The notes: generated by a model not told the origin, from the sequence alone. Positions 52,498 to 62,130 are shown, counted from the stretch's first letter. The stretch: 64,000 bases of DNA from Syntrophomonas sp. (GCF_028707975.1 NZ_JAQVZX010000002.1:1-64000), one strand, 5' to 3'. Translations and numbers: made by a program.

Positions 52498-54077
52498 ATG
52501 TTGTCCATACTGGAAACCTGCCAGCCACGACCGGAGATTCTGGCAGGAACCTTTAATCCGGAAGTTTTTACCGTATCACTGAGCCCGATTATTAAGTATT
52601 ATGCACAGGGTGGTAGCGGGGTTGACAACGTCTATACCAATGCCAGCCTTTTTTTCAAAGATGCCACTTATCCTACCCAGGGGTTAAAGCAGGCATTAAG
52701 CGAAGTCTTTGCTCGTCTCAGTGGTGATATGACCGTCCCGGCCATACATCGGCTGGAAACCGCTTTTGGCGGAGGTAAAACCCACACCCTGATTGCCTGT
52801 ACCCATATAGCCTATCAGGGCACTAATTTGGCTGCAGATGTGGCCGGGATTATAGATGAATCGCTACTTCCAAGCCCAGGGTCAGTAAATGTAGTGGGCA
52901 TAGCCGGAGATGAAATACCCGTACATAAACCACAGGGGGATCGTCTCATACCCTATACCCTGTGGGGGGAGATCGCCTACCAGATCGGTGGGGAGACCCT
53001 GTACAAAGAAGTTGAGGCGGAAGCTGCCTCCCACGCTGCCCCGGGGCTACCTTATTTAGAAAGGGTTTTTAGCGGTAGACGGGTACTTATTATGTTGGAT
53101 GAGTTAGCTCAATATGCCGCCCGCTTGGAAGCAGCCCATCCGGAAGGAGCACAACAATTAGCCGCCTTTCTAATGTCCTTAATCGGTTATGCCCGAAATA
53201 ATCCAGGCATCGCTGTCATACTCACATTAGCCAGTGCGGCGGACGCCTTTGCCCGGCAAACCGCCCAGCTGGCGCTATTGATTAGTCAGGTCAAGGGCGA
53301 AGAGGTCAGCGAGGATGCCGCATTAGGTTTAGGGGAGCAGGCGGTTAAAGGGATAAGCAGTGTGGTGGCCCGCGATGCCGTACAGGTGACTCCGGTTCAG
53401 GCGGCTGAAATATCCTCGGTCTTTGCCAAACGGCTCTTTATATCGGTTGACCGCGAGGCAGCGCACATTACGGCTGACGAATACCTGCAGCTCTATAAAC
53501 GCAACCAGCACAGTCTGCCCGAGGAAGCCAGCAGTGATAATATGAATAAACGCATACGGGCCAATTATCCATTTCATCCTACACTGGTTGATTTCCTTAC
53601 CCACAAACTGACCAGTGCCGAGAACTTCCAAGGGACCCGGGGCGTCTTGCGGGTTCTGGCCCTGGTGGTGCGCAACCTGTGGTTGGAACAGGCTGCGGTG
53701 CCGATGATTCATGCCTGTCACCTGGATATGCGTTCGGATCGGGTGGTGAACGAACTGCTGGGCCGCACGGGCAGCTCCAATCTAATGTTTATTTTGAATG
53801 CCGATGTGGGCAGCATTGATACGCAAGACCTGGAGGGCGGACGCAGCAACGCCCAACAGGCTGATGTCAGGAATCCCCATCCAGCTGGGTATCCCCTCTA
53901 TGAATATACCTGGAAGACGGTTTTTTTGCATAGCCTGGTAGGCAGGAACGAGGGGTTGAATTCCAACCTCTTTGGTATTAGTGAAGCGGGAGCGTGGGCC
54001 TAGGCGCGATCTTACTGTGGCTACCATGTTGCGCCGCTTGCAGGCGGAAGCGGATAAACGACAACGGGAATTGTAAG
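52498..54077 (+). pseudogene. DUF499-like P-loop ATPase, C-terminally truncated/frameshifted
   Basis: AIHRLETAFGGGKTHTLIACTHIA; RVLIMLDELAQYA. ORF stops at TAG 54001; frame +1 continues RRDLTVATMLRRLQAEADKRQREL*. Confidence 0.65.
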
Positions 54078-54146
54078 AATTAGTACAGTCGATAAAAGAT
54101 GCAAATTACCCAACTGCTTAAGCTGCGAGCCGGCGTTTAAGGTTAT

Positions 54147-54887
54147 TTATTTCAGGATTTGGTCGAGCTCGGCTGATAATCCCGGGAAGATAAATGATTG
54201 CGCGGTTTCGGATTTCCGGTAGGTGATGTTGTCGATGATATTTTGGTCTTCAAAAAGATAAACGCTTACTTCTTTGTTTAACGGGTTTACGATCCAGTAC
54301 TCCCTCACCCCGCAGGACATATAAAGGTCGAGCTTTTTTATCAAATCCTTGCTGCGGGTTCCGGCCGACAATATTTCCACGACCAGGGAAGGGACCCCCA
54401 TGTAATAATCGTTTTCATTCAGGTTTTCCTCCAAATCGCAGATTACCATGATATCGGGCTGGACAACATTGATATTTTCCGGGTTTCGTCTGAGAGTAAT
54501 GTCATAAGGGGCGATCATAGGGGTGCACTTTTTCCCCTGAAACCAGTTGTAAAAAAGAACAAGGATTTCGGTCAAAGCCTTTTGATGCGCGGTTTTGGGT
54601 GAGGCCAGCAGGTAGATTTCACCGTCAATGTATTCGTATCTTTCTTCGGAATTCTGGCTCAGTTCCAAAAACTCCTCGTAGGAAGCCTTTCTCCCGCCAT
54701 AACGGTATTCTTCCGCCCTCTCCCTTATGGTGGCAGCGGTTTCCGGGTCGTACTCTGCCGGTACATCGCTTAAGGCCGATAATTTTGCTATCTCCGTACC
54801 GTTCCGGGTAATGATGATGTCTTCCCGGGCCGCCAGCATCAGATATTTTCCGAAGTTGTTTTGTAGTTCCGTTGAGTTGACTTTCAC
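54147..54887 (-). CDS. Phd/YefM-type antitoxin domain fused to Uma2 family (DUF820) nuclease-like domain
   Basis: N-term VKVNSTELQNNFGKYLMLAAREDIIITRNGTEIAKL (Phd); C-term YEYIDGEIYLLASPKTAHQ...VVQPDIMVICD...VPSLVVEILSAGTRSKDLIKKLDLYMSCGVREYWIV (Uma2). GTG start 54887. Confidence 0.85.
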   Translation of the reverse strand: MKVNSTELQNNFGKYLMLAAREDIIITRNGTEIAKLSALSDVPAEYDPETAATIRERAEEYRYGGRKASYEEFLELSQNSEERYEYIDGEIYLLASPKTAHQKALTEILVLFYNWFQGKKCTPMIAPYDITLRRNPENINVVQPDIMVICDLEENLNENDYYMGVPSLVVEILSAGTRSKDLIKKLDLYMSCGVREYWIVNPLNKEVSVYLFEDQNIIDNITYRKSETAQSFIFPGLSAELDQILK

Positions 54888-54903
54888 AGCGTCATCTCCT
54901 TTG

Positions 54904-54930
54904 TTAGCTAGTTTAGCTAAATTAGCTAAT
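54904..54930 (-). promoter_or_regulatory. three 9-bp iterons (TTAGCTA core) upstream of the Phd-Uma2 start
   Basis: ttagctagt ttagctaaa ttagctaat at 54904, 54913 and 54922. Confidence 0.6.
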
Positions 54931-54971
54931 ACGAGCATAACTTATGGGGGGAGCCGTGTCAAAGTAATTTA

Positions 54972-55102
54972 TTCATCCGATGACTAACTCGCTCTAAGAC
55001 TCCCGCCTCTATAGGCAGGAGTAAGAGCGACTAAGCCCCTGGATAAGTGCGGCTAAGCTTCAGATGGAGTTAAAACTCCATCTGAGGCAAGTCTTACTTT
55101 AT
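54972..55102 (+). repeat. 131-bp two-hairpin repeat, copy 2
   Basis: About 5 mismatches versus 51435-51565. Confidence 0.85.
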
Positions 55103-55252
55103 TGCTAGCATCATGCTCGGCTGGTCAGTTTACTTTCGGTTCAATACAAAAAAGTCACGAAAGCAAGATATTTGCCTTCAGTATAATATGTGGTCCTTTT
55201 GTCGAAGGTATTTATGATAATATTGAGTAAATCAAGAAGGAGGTAGTGAGCG

Positions 55253-55567
55253 ATGATTATGACCACAACCCCGAACATCGAGGGGCAAAGGATACTTGAA
55301 TACCTGGGCCTGGTAACCGGAGAAGCAATCATGGGCGCCAATGTAGTCAGGGACATTTTTGCCAGTATTACAGATATTGTGGGAGGACGATCCGGGGCCT
55401 ATGAGAGTAAGCTGGGTGATGCGCGCCGCATTGCCATAGGGGAGATGCAGGAACAGGCGCGCCGTCTGGGGGCCAATGCCGTGGTTGGAATTGACATTGA
55501 TTACGAGGTTATTCGCGATGGGATGTTGATGGTGGCCGCCAGCGGAACCGCGGTGAAGACGGCTTAA
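55253..55567 (+). CDS. YbjQ/UPF0145 family protein
   Basis: [41 protein letters not shown]...[13 protein letters not shown]. Confidence 0.92.
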   Translation: MIMTTTPNIEGQRILEYLGLVTGEAIMGANVVRDIFASITDIVGGRSGAYESKLGDARRIAIGEMQEQARRLGANAVVGIDIDYEVIRDGMLMVAASGTAVKTA

Positions 55568-55711
55568 ATGAAATGCCCGTGGGGGCAATGCCGTGGGCTC
55601 GAGGAAAAAAATATTCATGAGAAGTACTGCCAGTTGAAGAGCATAGAGCATAGGATAAGAAATATTGAGGATAGGGAATTCTCAGTATGGGGGAATGAGC
55701 TTGAGACATAG
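55568..55711 (+). CDS. small 47-aa ORF with CPWGQC motif, not in ORF track
   Basis: MKCPWGQCRGLEEKNIHEKYCQLKSIEHRIRNIEDREFSVWGNELET, overlapping junctions with both neighbours. Confidence 0.35.
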   Translation: MKCPWGQCRGLEEKNIHEKYCQLKSIEHRIRNIEDREFSVWGNELET

Positions 55712-55835
55712 AAAAGTGACCCAATCACTAATCTTCGCCGGTCTTGTGGCCCTGATTTACGGGCTCTGGCGTGGTGAGGCGGGACAGGTTTTCCTTAAAG
55801 GGGCCCGCATCTGCCTGGAATGCATAGGCCTATAA
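55695..55835 (+). CDS. CD1871A-like small CXXC protein, 46 aa, not in ORF track
   Basis: MSLRHRKVTQSLIFAGLVALIYGLWRGEAGQVFLKGARICLECIGL: one TM plus C-terminal CLECIG. Confidence 0.7.
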   Translation: MSLRHRKVTQSLIFAGLVALIYGLWRGEAGQVFLKGARICLECIGL

Positions 55836-56104
55836 TATTAGCCCGCTGCCAGGCAATTAGTTGTTAAACCCTCCATACCCAGAGGACACAAGCACTGACT
55901 ATCAACCCCCCATGACCGAGGGGTACAACTGATGAAAAGTGAGTTTTTAGGTATTTGGAATAGTATGATGTAGTAAAAAAACCTTAACCCCTTACTTCCT
56001 AACCCGTCACTTTTCTTATCAACATATTGGTGAATGCTACAAACCTAGCGTAAGAATGCAAGCGGGTATGAGCGGGGTTTCTGGAGGATGGGAAGGAGCG
56101 ATGC

Positions 56105-56962
56105 TTGCTGATGGATACCCGCCGTCTGGTGCAATGGTTCTCCGCTATTATCTCCAATGCTTATTTCAAGGGATTTGCCAGCTTGAGTATATATCAGGGA
56201 GTGGGTAAGAGAGTCTGCGTGCCGGTCTTAAATTGCTATTCCTGTCCCGGTGCTCTGGGTTCCTGCCCGGTGGGTTCCATGCAATCCCTCCTGGGGGGGT
56301 ACAAGCAGCAGTTCTCCTTTTATGTAGCGGGTTTATTAACTGTGGTCGGCGCGGCCAGCGGGCGTTTGGCCTGTGGCTGGCTTTGTCCTTTCGGCCTGGT
56401 TCAGGAGCTACTGGCCCGGTTTTCCCAGCGCAAGTTTCATTTGCCAGAGCTAGTAAAAAAATTAAAATATCTGGTCTTACTTTTAACCGTAGTGCTTCCG
56501 GTTCTGTGGGTCAATCAAGCCGGGCTGGGGAGTCCTTATTTCTGCAAGTTTATCTGTCCGGCTGGAACATTGGAGGCTGGGCTTCCTCTGGGTTTGGGGC
56601 GGCCGGAATTGCGGGCTCTCCTGGGGAGTCTTTTTGCCTGGAAAGCGGCGGTTTTATTTTTGATTTTGTTTCTGTCTATTATATATTTTCGCCCCTTTTG
56701 CCGCAGCCTTTGCCCGTTGGGGGCTTATTATGCTTTGTTTAACCGGGTTAGCTGGTGGCGCCTGGAAATTAACCCCGAAGACTGTATTGATTGCGGTTGC
56801 TGCAGCCAGGTCTGCCCGGTAGAGATAAATGTGCGGGAAGACCCGAACAGCCCGGAATGCATCCGTTGCCTGCGCTGCAGAGACAACTGCCCGGGCCGGG
56901 CTATAAGTTTTGGTCGCAGGGATGAAGCGTTGCTGGCAAGAATGGAGTGGCCGGAGAGATAA
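56105..56962 (+). CDS. NapH-like 4Fe-4S membrane protein
   Basis: CGWLCPFGLVQELL; CRSLCPLGAYYALFNRVSWWRLEI; CIDCGCCSQVCP; CIRCLRCRDNCP. Start 56105 (TTG) or 56111 (ATG). Confidence 0.9.
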   Translation: MLMDTRRLVQWFSAIISNAYFKGFASLSIYQGVGKRVCVPVLNCYSCPGALGSCPVGSMQSLLGGYKQQFSFYVAGLLTVVGAASGRLACGWLCPFGLVQELLARFSQRKFHLPELVKKLKYLVLLLTVVLPVLWVNQAGLGSPYFCKFICPAGTLEAGLPLGLGRPELRALLGSLFAWKAAVLFLILFLSIIYFRPFCRSLCPLGAYYALFNRVSWWRLEINPEDCIDCGCCSQVCPVEINVREDPNSPECIRCLRCRDNCPGRAISFGRRDEALLARMEWPER

Positions 56963-57127
56963 GCTGACCGGACGCTTATCCTATTCCTCAACACTTATTT
57001 TTATCAGAAGGCGAAAAAGATAAGCCGATGGTAAACTGGTACCGCTATTAATCCCCCAGAAATACAGATTAAAAAGAAAATGCTTTATTTTTGGTGTCTG
57101 TTCGTTTATGAAAGGAAGCTTATTAAC

Positions 57128-57691
57128 ATGAGAAGAAAAGTTTTTACCCTCTTGACGCTTATCTTCATATTTTGTTTCTCGCTGCTATCTCTTGGCGGGT
57201 GCGGGAACTCAAGCCCGGGGCCGACCGGTGAGCAGCAGGAGGAACTGCCAAAGGATAAAGAGGGGAAGAGCCAGGAGGAGGCTCCGGCTTTTACCCTGTC
57301 TCAATTGGGGAGCGGGGAAGAGACGGATTTCCCGCTTGATTTCCGGGGGCAAAAGATCCTGCTTACATTCTTCTCTTTGGGATGACCCGGCTGTGTGGAC
57401 GAAGTGCTGCAGTTGCAGCCATTAATCAAGGAGTGGAGTCAAAAAGACAACTTCCAGGTGGTCTTGGTTAGTTCTGATGCAGCCGAGGATATGCAGGCTT
57501 TTCTGGAGGAGAACCCGCTGGAGGCAGTTAGCGTGTTAATGGACCCAGGGGGTGAAGCGGGCAGAATCTACCGGATTCAGTTCCTGCCTACCAGCTTTTT
57601 GCTTAACGAAGAGGGGCAAATCGAGCAGTCCTTGGTAGGCTGGGATAGCAAAAAGGGTCCGACCAGGCTGGAGGAATGGTTGAAAAGTTGA
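57128..57691 (+). CDS. TlpA/thioredoxin-like lipoprotein; candidate selenoprotein with in-frame UGA (Sec86) in UPGC motif
   Basis: ORFs 57080-57385 and 57395-57691 share a frame and are separated by one TGA (57383-57385): GQKILLTFFSLG-U-PGCVDEVLQLQPLIKEW...LPTSFLLNEEGQI; lipobox LGGC. Confidence 0.82.
57386..57420 (+). promoter_or_regulatory. bacterial SECIS-like hairpin downstream of UGA
   Basis: gctgc-agtt-gcagc (57406-57419); apical loop begins 25 nt after the UGA with G at loop position 2. Confidence 0.55.
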
Positions 57692-57837
57692 TTGGCGGGT
57701 GAGCAGGGGATATAATTGTAAAGAGCGCTCTGGTTGAAACTGCCCTGCAGTTTCTTCCGATGCTTAAAGTTAATGAGAAATATACACAGGCAAGCTGTTC
57801 CGGATAGGGTAGAGCAGGGAGGCCTTTTTGAGGGAGG

Positions 57838-59601
57838 ATGCTGCAGATGGAAGATAAAAGCAATATCAAGGAAAATAAGGAGAAGACTCCGGCGGCGGAA
57901 AATATTTCTGCCCTGCCGGTTAATTTCATCCAAAATATCATCAGCGAAGACTTGAAGGCAGGCAAGAACGGGGGCCGGGTACATACGCGCTTTCCTCCCG
58001 AGCCCAACGGCTACCTCCATATCGGACATGCCAAGTCCATTTGCCTGAATTTCGGCCTGGCGGCGGCCAATGGGGGCATTACCAACCTGCGCTTTGATGA
58101 TACCAACCCCAGCAAGGAAGAGCTGGAATATGTGGAATCAATTCAAGAAGATGTCCGCTGGCTGGGGTTTGATTGGGAGGACCGCCTTTTCTATGCTTCC
58201 GATTACTTTGAAGACCTTTACCAGTATGCAATCGGCCTGATAAAAGCCGGCAAGGCTTATGTCTGTGATTTGAGTGCCCAGGAAATCAGAGACTACCGGG
58301 GTACGCTGACGGAAGCGGGCAAAGAAAGCCCTTACCGCAATCGTTCGGTGGAAGAAAACCTGGAGCTTTTTGCCCGTATGCGGTCGGGGGAATTCGCTGA
58401 TGGTTCCCGCGTGCTTCGCGCCCGTATAGACATGGCTTCGCCCAACTTGAATATGCGCGACCCGGTACTCTACCGAATTTTGCGCGCCACCCATCATCGC
58501 AGCGGGGACAATTGGTGCATCTATCCCATGTATGATTATGCCCATCCCCTCTCCGATGCTTTTGAAAATATAACCCATTCGGTCTGTACGCTGGAATTTG
58601 CCGACCACCGGCCTCTATATGACTGGGTCTTGGATGCGCTGCCCTTGGAAGCATACCCGCGGAAAGTCGAGGGACGTCCGCAGCAGATTGAATTTGCCCG
58701 TCTTAACTTGAGCTACACGGTTATGAGCAAGCGCAAGCTCCGGGAACTGGTGGAAGAGGGTTATGTTGAGGGTTGGGACGACCCGCGCATGCCGACTATT
58801 TCCGGGCTGCGGCGGCGGGGCTACACGGCGGAATCCATACGCGACTTCTGCGAGCGCATCGGTGTGGCCAAAAGGAACAGCATGGTGGATATTGCTCTTC
58901 TGGAACATTGCATCCGGGAGGATTTAAATATCCGGGCACCCCGGATAATGGCCGTGCTCCGGCCTTTGCGGGTGATAATAGACAACTATCCCGCGGGACA
59001 GGTGGAATGGCTGGAAACAGAGAATAACCAGGAGAATCCGGCCATGGGCAGCCGGCAAATACCCTTTTCCCGGGAAATATATATCGAGCAGGAAGACTTT
59101 ATGGAAGACCCGCCGAAGAAATTCTTCCGCCTGCGGCCAGGCGGGGAGATCCGGCTGAAAAGCGCCTACATTATTAAGTGTGAAGAAGTGATAAAGGACG
59201 AAAGAACTGGGGAAATAATCGAGCTGCACTGCAGTTATGACCCGGATTCCCGCAGCGGCGGCCCCAACAGCGGTCGCAAGGTCAAAGGGACTTCCCACTG
59301 GGTGTCTGCTGCTCATGCCGTAGCGGCTGAAGTCCGGCTTTACGAGCAGCTCTTTTTGCACGAAAATCCGGACGAAATAGAAGGGGATTATAAGGAGCAA
59401 TTGAACCCTGATTCGCTGCTGCGATTATCCTCCTGTATGCTGGAGCCCAGTATCAGGGAGGCGGCTCCGGGAAGCCGCTTCCAGTTCCTGCGCCAGGGTT
59501 ATTTCTATATTGATCCCGTTGATTCCAAGGAGGGGCGATTGTTTATAAACCGCATTGTCTCCCTGCGCGACTCCTGGGCCAAAGCGCAAAAAAAGATGTA
59601 G
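57838..59601 (+). CDS. glnS: glutaminyl-tRNA synthetase
   Basis: [41 protein letters not shown]-like motif. Confidence 0.96.
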   Translation: MLQMEDKSNIKENKEKTPAAENISALPVNFIQNIISEDLKAGKNGGRVHTRFPPEPNGYLHIGHAKSICLNFGLAAANGGITNLRFDDTNPSKEELEYVESIQEDVRWLGFDWEDRLFYASDYFEDLYQYAIGLIKAGKAYVCDLSAQEIRDYRGTLTEAGKESPYRNRSVEENLELFARMRSGEFADGSRVLRARIDMASPNLNMRDPVLYRILRATHHRSGDNWCIYPMYDYAHPLSDAFENITHSVCTLEFADHRPLYDWVLDALPLEAYPRKVEGRPQQIEFARLNLSYTVMSKRKLRELVEEGYVEGWDDPRMPTISGLRRRGYTAESIRDFCERIGVAKRNSMVDIALLEHCIREDLNIRAPRIMAVLRPLRVIIDNYPAGQVEWLETENNQENPAMGSRQIPFSREIYIEQEDFMEDPPKKFFRLRPGGEIRLKSAYIIKCEEVIKDERTGEIIELHCSYDPDSRSGGPNSGRKVKGTSHWVSAAHAVAAEVRLYEQLFLHENPDEIEGDYKEQLNPDSLLRLSSCMLEPSIREAAPGSRFQFLRQGYFYIDPVDSKEGRLFINRIVSLRDSWAKAQKKM

Positions 59602-59736
59602 AGGCGGGTACAGTAAGTCAGGGGACGCTTCTTCGACAAAAAATAAAGAGCTCAGCAAAACCCTGGATAGGGTGGAGCTGAGCTTAATATCTCAGATAAC
59701 AAACCCCTGTTTATGGTTTTTATGATAGACTGAGCC
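59561..59736 (+). repeat. direct repeat copy 1: last codons of glnS plus downstream hairpin region
   Basis: ccctgcgcgactcctgggccaaagcgcaaaaaaagatgtagaggcgggtacag...agactgagc; copy 2 at 62131-62309. Confidence 0.85.
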
Positions 59737-59825
59737 TTAATTAAGCTGGCAGGATAAGGGACATAGTATATTACCGCTTGCAGCGGCATCCATCGGAGCA
59801 GTTCCCTGGTATTCAATATATTGTA

Positions 59826-60053
59826 TTATTCAGGGTTGGGAACGATCAACGTGCCCTCGTGGATTAAAGCATCTATGAGTGCGTCAAATAGGTCATCTTC
59901 ATTGGCGAAACTAAAATAGACATCTACCCACTTGGTCTGGTTGGGTGAAAACTTATCCCGTAAATCAAACGGAATTTCTACGCTCCAATTATCATCGACT
60001 TCAAGCTTCTGTAATACCGGAATTATTACTTTGTGGTTATCTGTTTTGCTCAT
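59826..60053 (-). CDS. hypothetical protein, 75 aa
   Basis: ORF with gaaagga-like SD; no family recognised. Confidence 0.5.
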   Translation of the reverse strand: MSKTDNHKVIIPVLQKLEVDDNWSVEIPFDLRDKFSPNQTKWVDVYFSFANEDDLFDALIDALIHEGTLIVPNPE

Positions 60054-60344
60054 AGCAACCTTCCTTTCATTCCTTTCAGTCCAAGCGACTCAATAATTTT
60101 GCCTATTATCAAAACGTCCGGATTATATAAAATTTAATTTTCACCCCCTTCTAGTCCCTTTCCGAATAAGATCAGCCTCAAGGTACAAGCAATATAACAA
60201 GGGCAGAATTATGTCAATATAGAACACTTGACGTTGACAGCAATCCGTAGATATAAAGTATCTTCATTTCTTGCAGATATTGATTCCGCTGCAAAAAGTA
60301 ATAATTATGCGTTCGCTTGCGTAAATATTCCGCTCCAGCGTCCT

Positions 60345-60530
60345 TAATAGCGACCGAAGGGAGCATCAGTTGTGCCCGACAGGGCGCTACGCATGGGCAA
60401 CACCTACGGCTTATCTCGCGGCTCAAGGGGTACCGTGCTAATCTCCCGTCCATGGGAGGCAACCTTAATAGTGACACCCTCCAGGGTGGAACACCAGGCG
60501 TACCCGAAGGGTGAAGCGCTCTCGCGGCCT
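60345..60530 (-). repeat. dispersed repeat, two units, inverted relative to 27091-27235
   Basis: Reverse complement reads cacccttcgggtacgcctggtgttccaccctggagggtgtcactattaagg...gggagattagcacggtacccc...gtgttgcccatgcgtag. Confidence 0.75.
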
Positions 60531-60658
60531 CCTGTCGCTCGCCCCCTTTCGCCTGTTCGCCTTCGCCGGGTGTTGCATCCATGCTTCGCCAACGCTCGCT
60601 TTGTATATTTATGCAACCCTTATGCAACAAAAAGGGGTTTTTGCAGTAGAACCATAAT

Positions 60659-61234
60659 TCAGATTATTACATACCTGCCTTCCTTTCTTTGGGGAGCTTT
60701 TGGTGTGTGGGCAGGATAGCCGAAAGTTACAGCTGCAATAAACTCACCATGTTCAGCTGCATATTTGCGGCGTAATTCTTCATCCATTCCCGCGCGCATG
60801 GGCGCAGTCATCCAGCAGGAACCGATGCCCATGTCATAGGCCGCTAAGAGCATATTCTGGACTGCGGCGCTTACGCCCTCAATGACACTTTTCTTGTCAG
60901 GATAATCTTGTTTTAACATAAAGGCGAGAATGCAACACTGTGCGCCCCCCAGGCTTTTTAGAAATACCTTTGTTTCGGCGATAGTCGCAGGGTGATTGGC
61001 AAAACGTTCATTTAGCACAGGTTCAAATTCATCATATACATCGCTCATGAAAGTACGGAATTCTTCAAGTTTTTCCGTACTCTTAATCACGACAAAGTAC
61101 CATGGTTGAAGATCTATGGCCGAGGGAGCATATAAGCCGGCTGTAATTATGTCCTGAACATCCGAGTCGTTTAAGGATTGGTCTGTATACCTTCGCACAC
61201 TTCTTCTACCGATAATGGCATCTTTTGTTTCCAT
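60659..61234 (-). CDS. nitroreductase family protein
   Basis: METKDAIIGRRSVRRYTDQSLNDSDVQDIITAGLYAPSAIDLQPWYFVVI. Confidence 0.93.
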   Translation of the reverse strand: METKDAIIGRRSVRRYTDQSLNDSDVQDIITAGLYAPSAIDLQPWYFVVIKSTEKLEEFRTFMSDVYDEFEPVLNERFANHPATIAETKVFLKSLGGAQCCILAFMLKQDYPDKKSVIEGVSAAVQNMLLAAYDMGIGSCWMTAPMRAGMDEELRRKYAAEHGEFIAAVTFGYPAHTPKAPQRKEGRYVII

Positions 61235-61326
61235 AATCATCCTCCCCGAAATAGTTTGATACCGCAGCTGCAGATGTAACATAAACCAACTAACCCATAT
61301 GCCAGCCTACATCCCAGCTATGGCTC

Positions 61327-61344
61327 TGAATGTACGTACGTTCA
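61327..61344. promoter_or_regulatory. candidate TetR operator
   Basis: tgaatgtacgtacgttca near-perfect palindrome between nitroreductase and tetR. Confidence 0.6.
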
Positions 61345-61378
61345 CTCAAGAAAACAAACAACCCTTTTACCGTCTTGT

Positions 61379-61990
61379 TCAGAATTCTTCTGGCTTTTTT
61401 AATAATCCTTTAGCCAGTGTTTCATGGAAAGATACGACCATTTCAATCATCTCTTGTTTTGATATGGTCTTTAGAACGACCCACTTATACAAAAGGAATT
61501 TCTCCGTAGCCAGGATAGAATGAGCCAGGGGGGAAATCCAAACTTTATTAAAAACACCTTTCTGTATACCAAACTCGATATTATTTGAATAGAATTCAAT
61601 TAATTTATCTTCAAATTGCTTTATACATTGATCAATAGGGTCACTTGCTCCTGCAACTCTGCTATATATTTCCGACAGGGCTTCGTTTTCGGCAAATAAT
61701 TCCATGGTAATTCGCTTGGTCTCAACAAATCTTTTATAAAGGTCTTGTTCTTTTGTCCAGTATTCAGAGAATTGTTTAATAATTCGTTCGGCAAACTCTT
61801 CTAAAAGCGCCTTTAAGACATCTTCCTTGTCAATGAAGTAGTTATAAAATGTGCCTGTTCCGAAACCCGATCTGGCAATAATGTCGCGAATGGCCGTATT
61901 ATAATAACCCTTCTCGACAAACAGATGCATTGCGCATTCCAGGAATATTTGGCGTTTTTCTTTGTCTTGCTTGAATTCAGGTAGTGGCAC
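61379..61990 (-). CDS. TetR/AcrR family transcriptional regulator
   Basis: RQIFLECAMHLFVEKGYYNTAIRDIIARSGFGTGTFYNYFIDKEDVLKALL; GTG near 61990 after aaaggagg. Confidence 0.92.
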   Translation of the reverse strand: MPLPEFKQDKEKRQIFLECAMHLFVEKGYYNTAIRDIIARSGFGTGTFYNYFIDKEDVLKALLEEFAERIIKQFSEYWTKEQDLYKRFVETKRITMELFAENEALSEIYSRVAGASDPIDQCIKQFEDKLIEFYSNNIEFGIQKGVFNKVWISPLAHSILATEKFLLYKWVVLKTISKQEMIEMVVSFHETLAKGLLKKPEEF

Positions 61991-62006
61991 TTCCACCCCT
62001 CCTTTA

Positions 62007-62026
62007 GTGAGTGTACGTACGTTCAC
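62007..62026. promoter_or_regulatory. candidate TetR operator in tetR promoter region
   Basis: gtgagtgtacgtacgttcac palindrome sharing the gtacgtacgttca core with 61327-61344. Confidence 0.6.
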
Positions 62027-62130
62027 CAAAAGTATAACTCCATTCTCTTTAGTAGTCAAGAGAAAAAGTGCGGAAATGCAGTTGGCTTAAACAGGATAAG
62101 CTGTAGCTTGGGCAGAATGTGGGAGGATAT

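Noticed and set aside
57080-57385. Interpreting the TlpA-like gene as a plain nonsense pseudogene
   Set aside because: The stop is TGA exactly at the redox Cys position, both halves are otherwise intact with no frameshift, and a SECIS-like hairpin follows; selenocysteine is the better explanation, though sequencing error cannot be excluded here.
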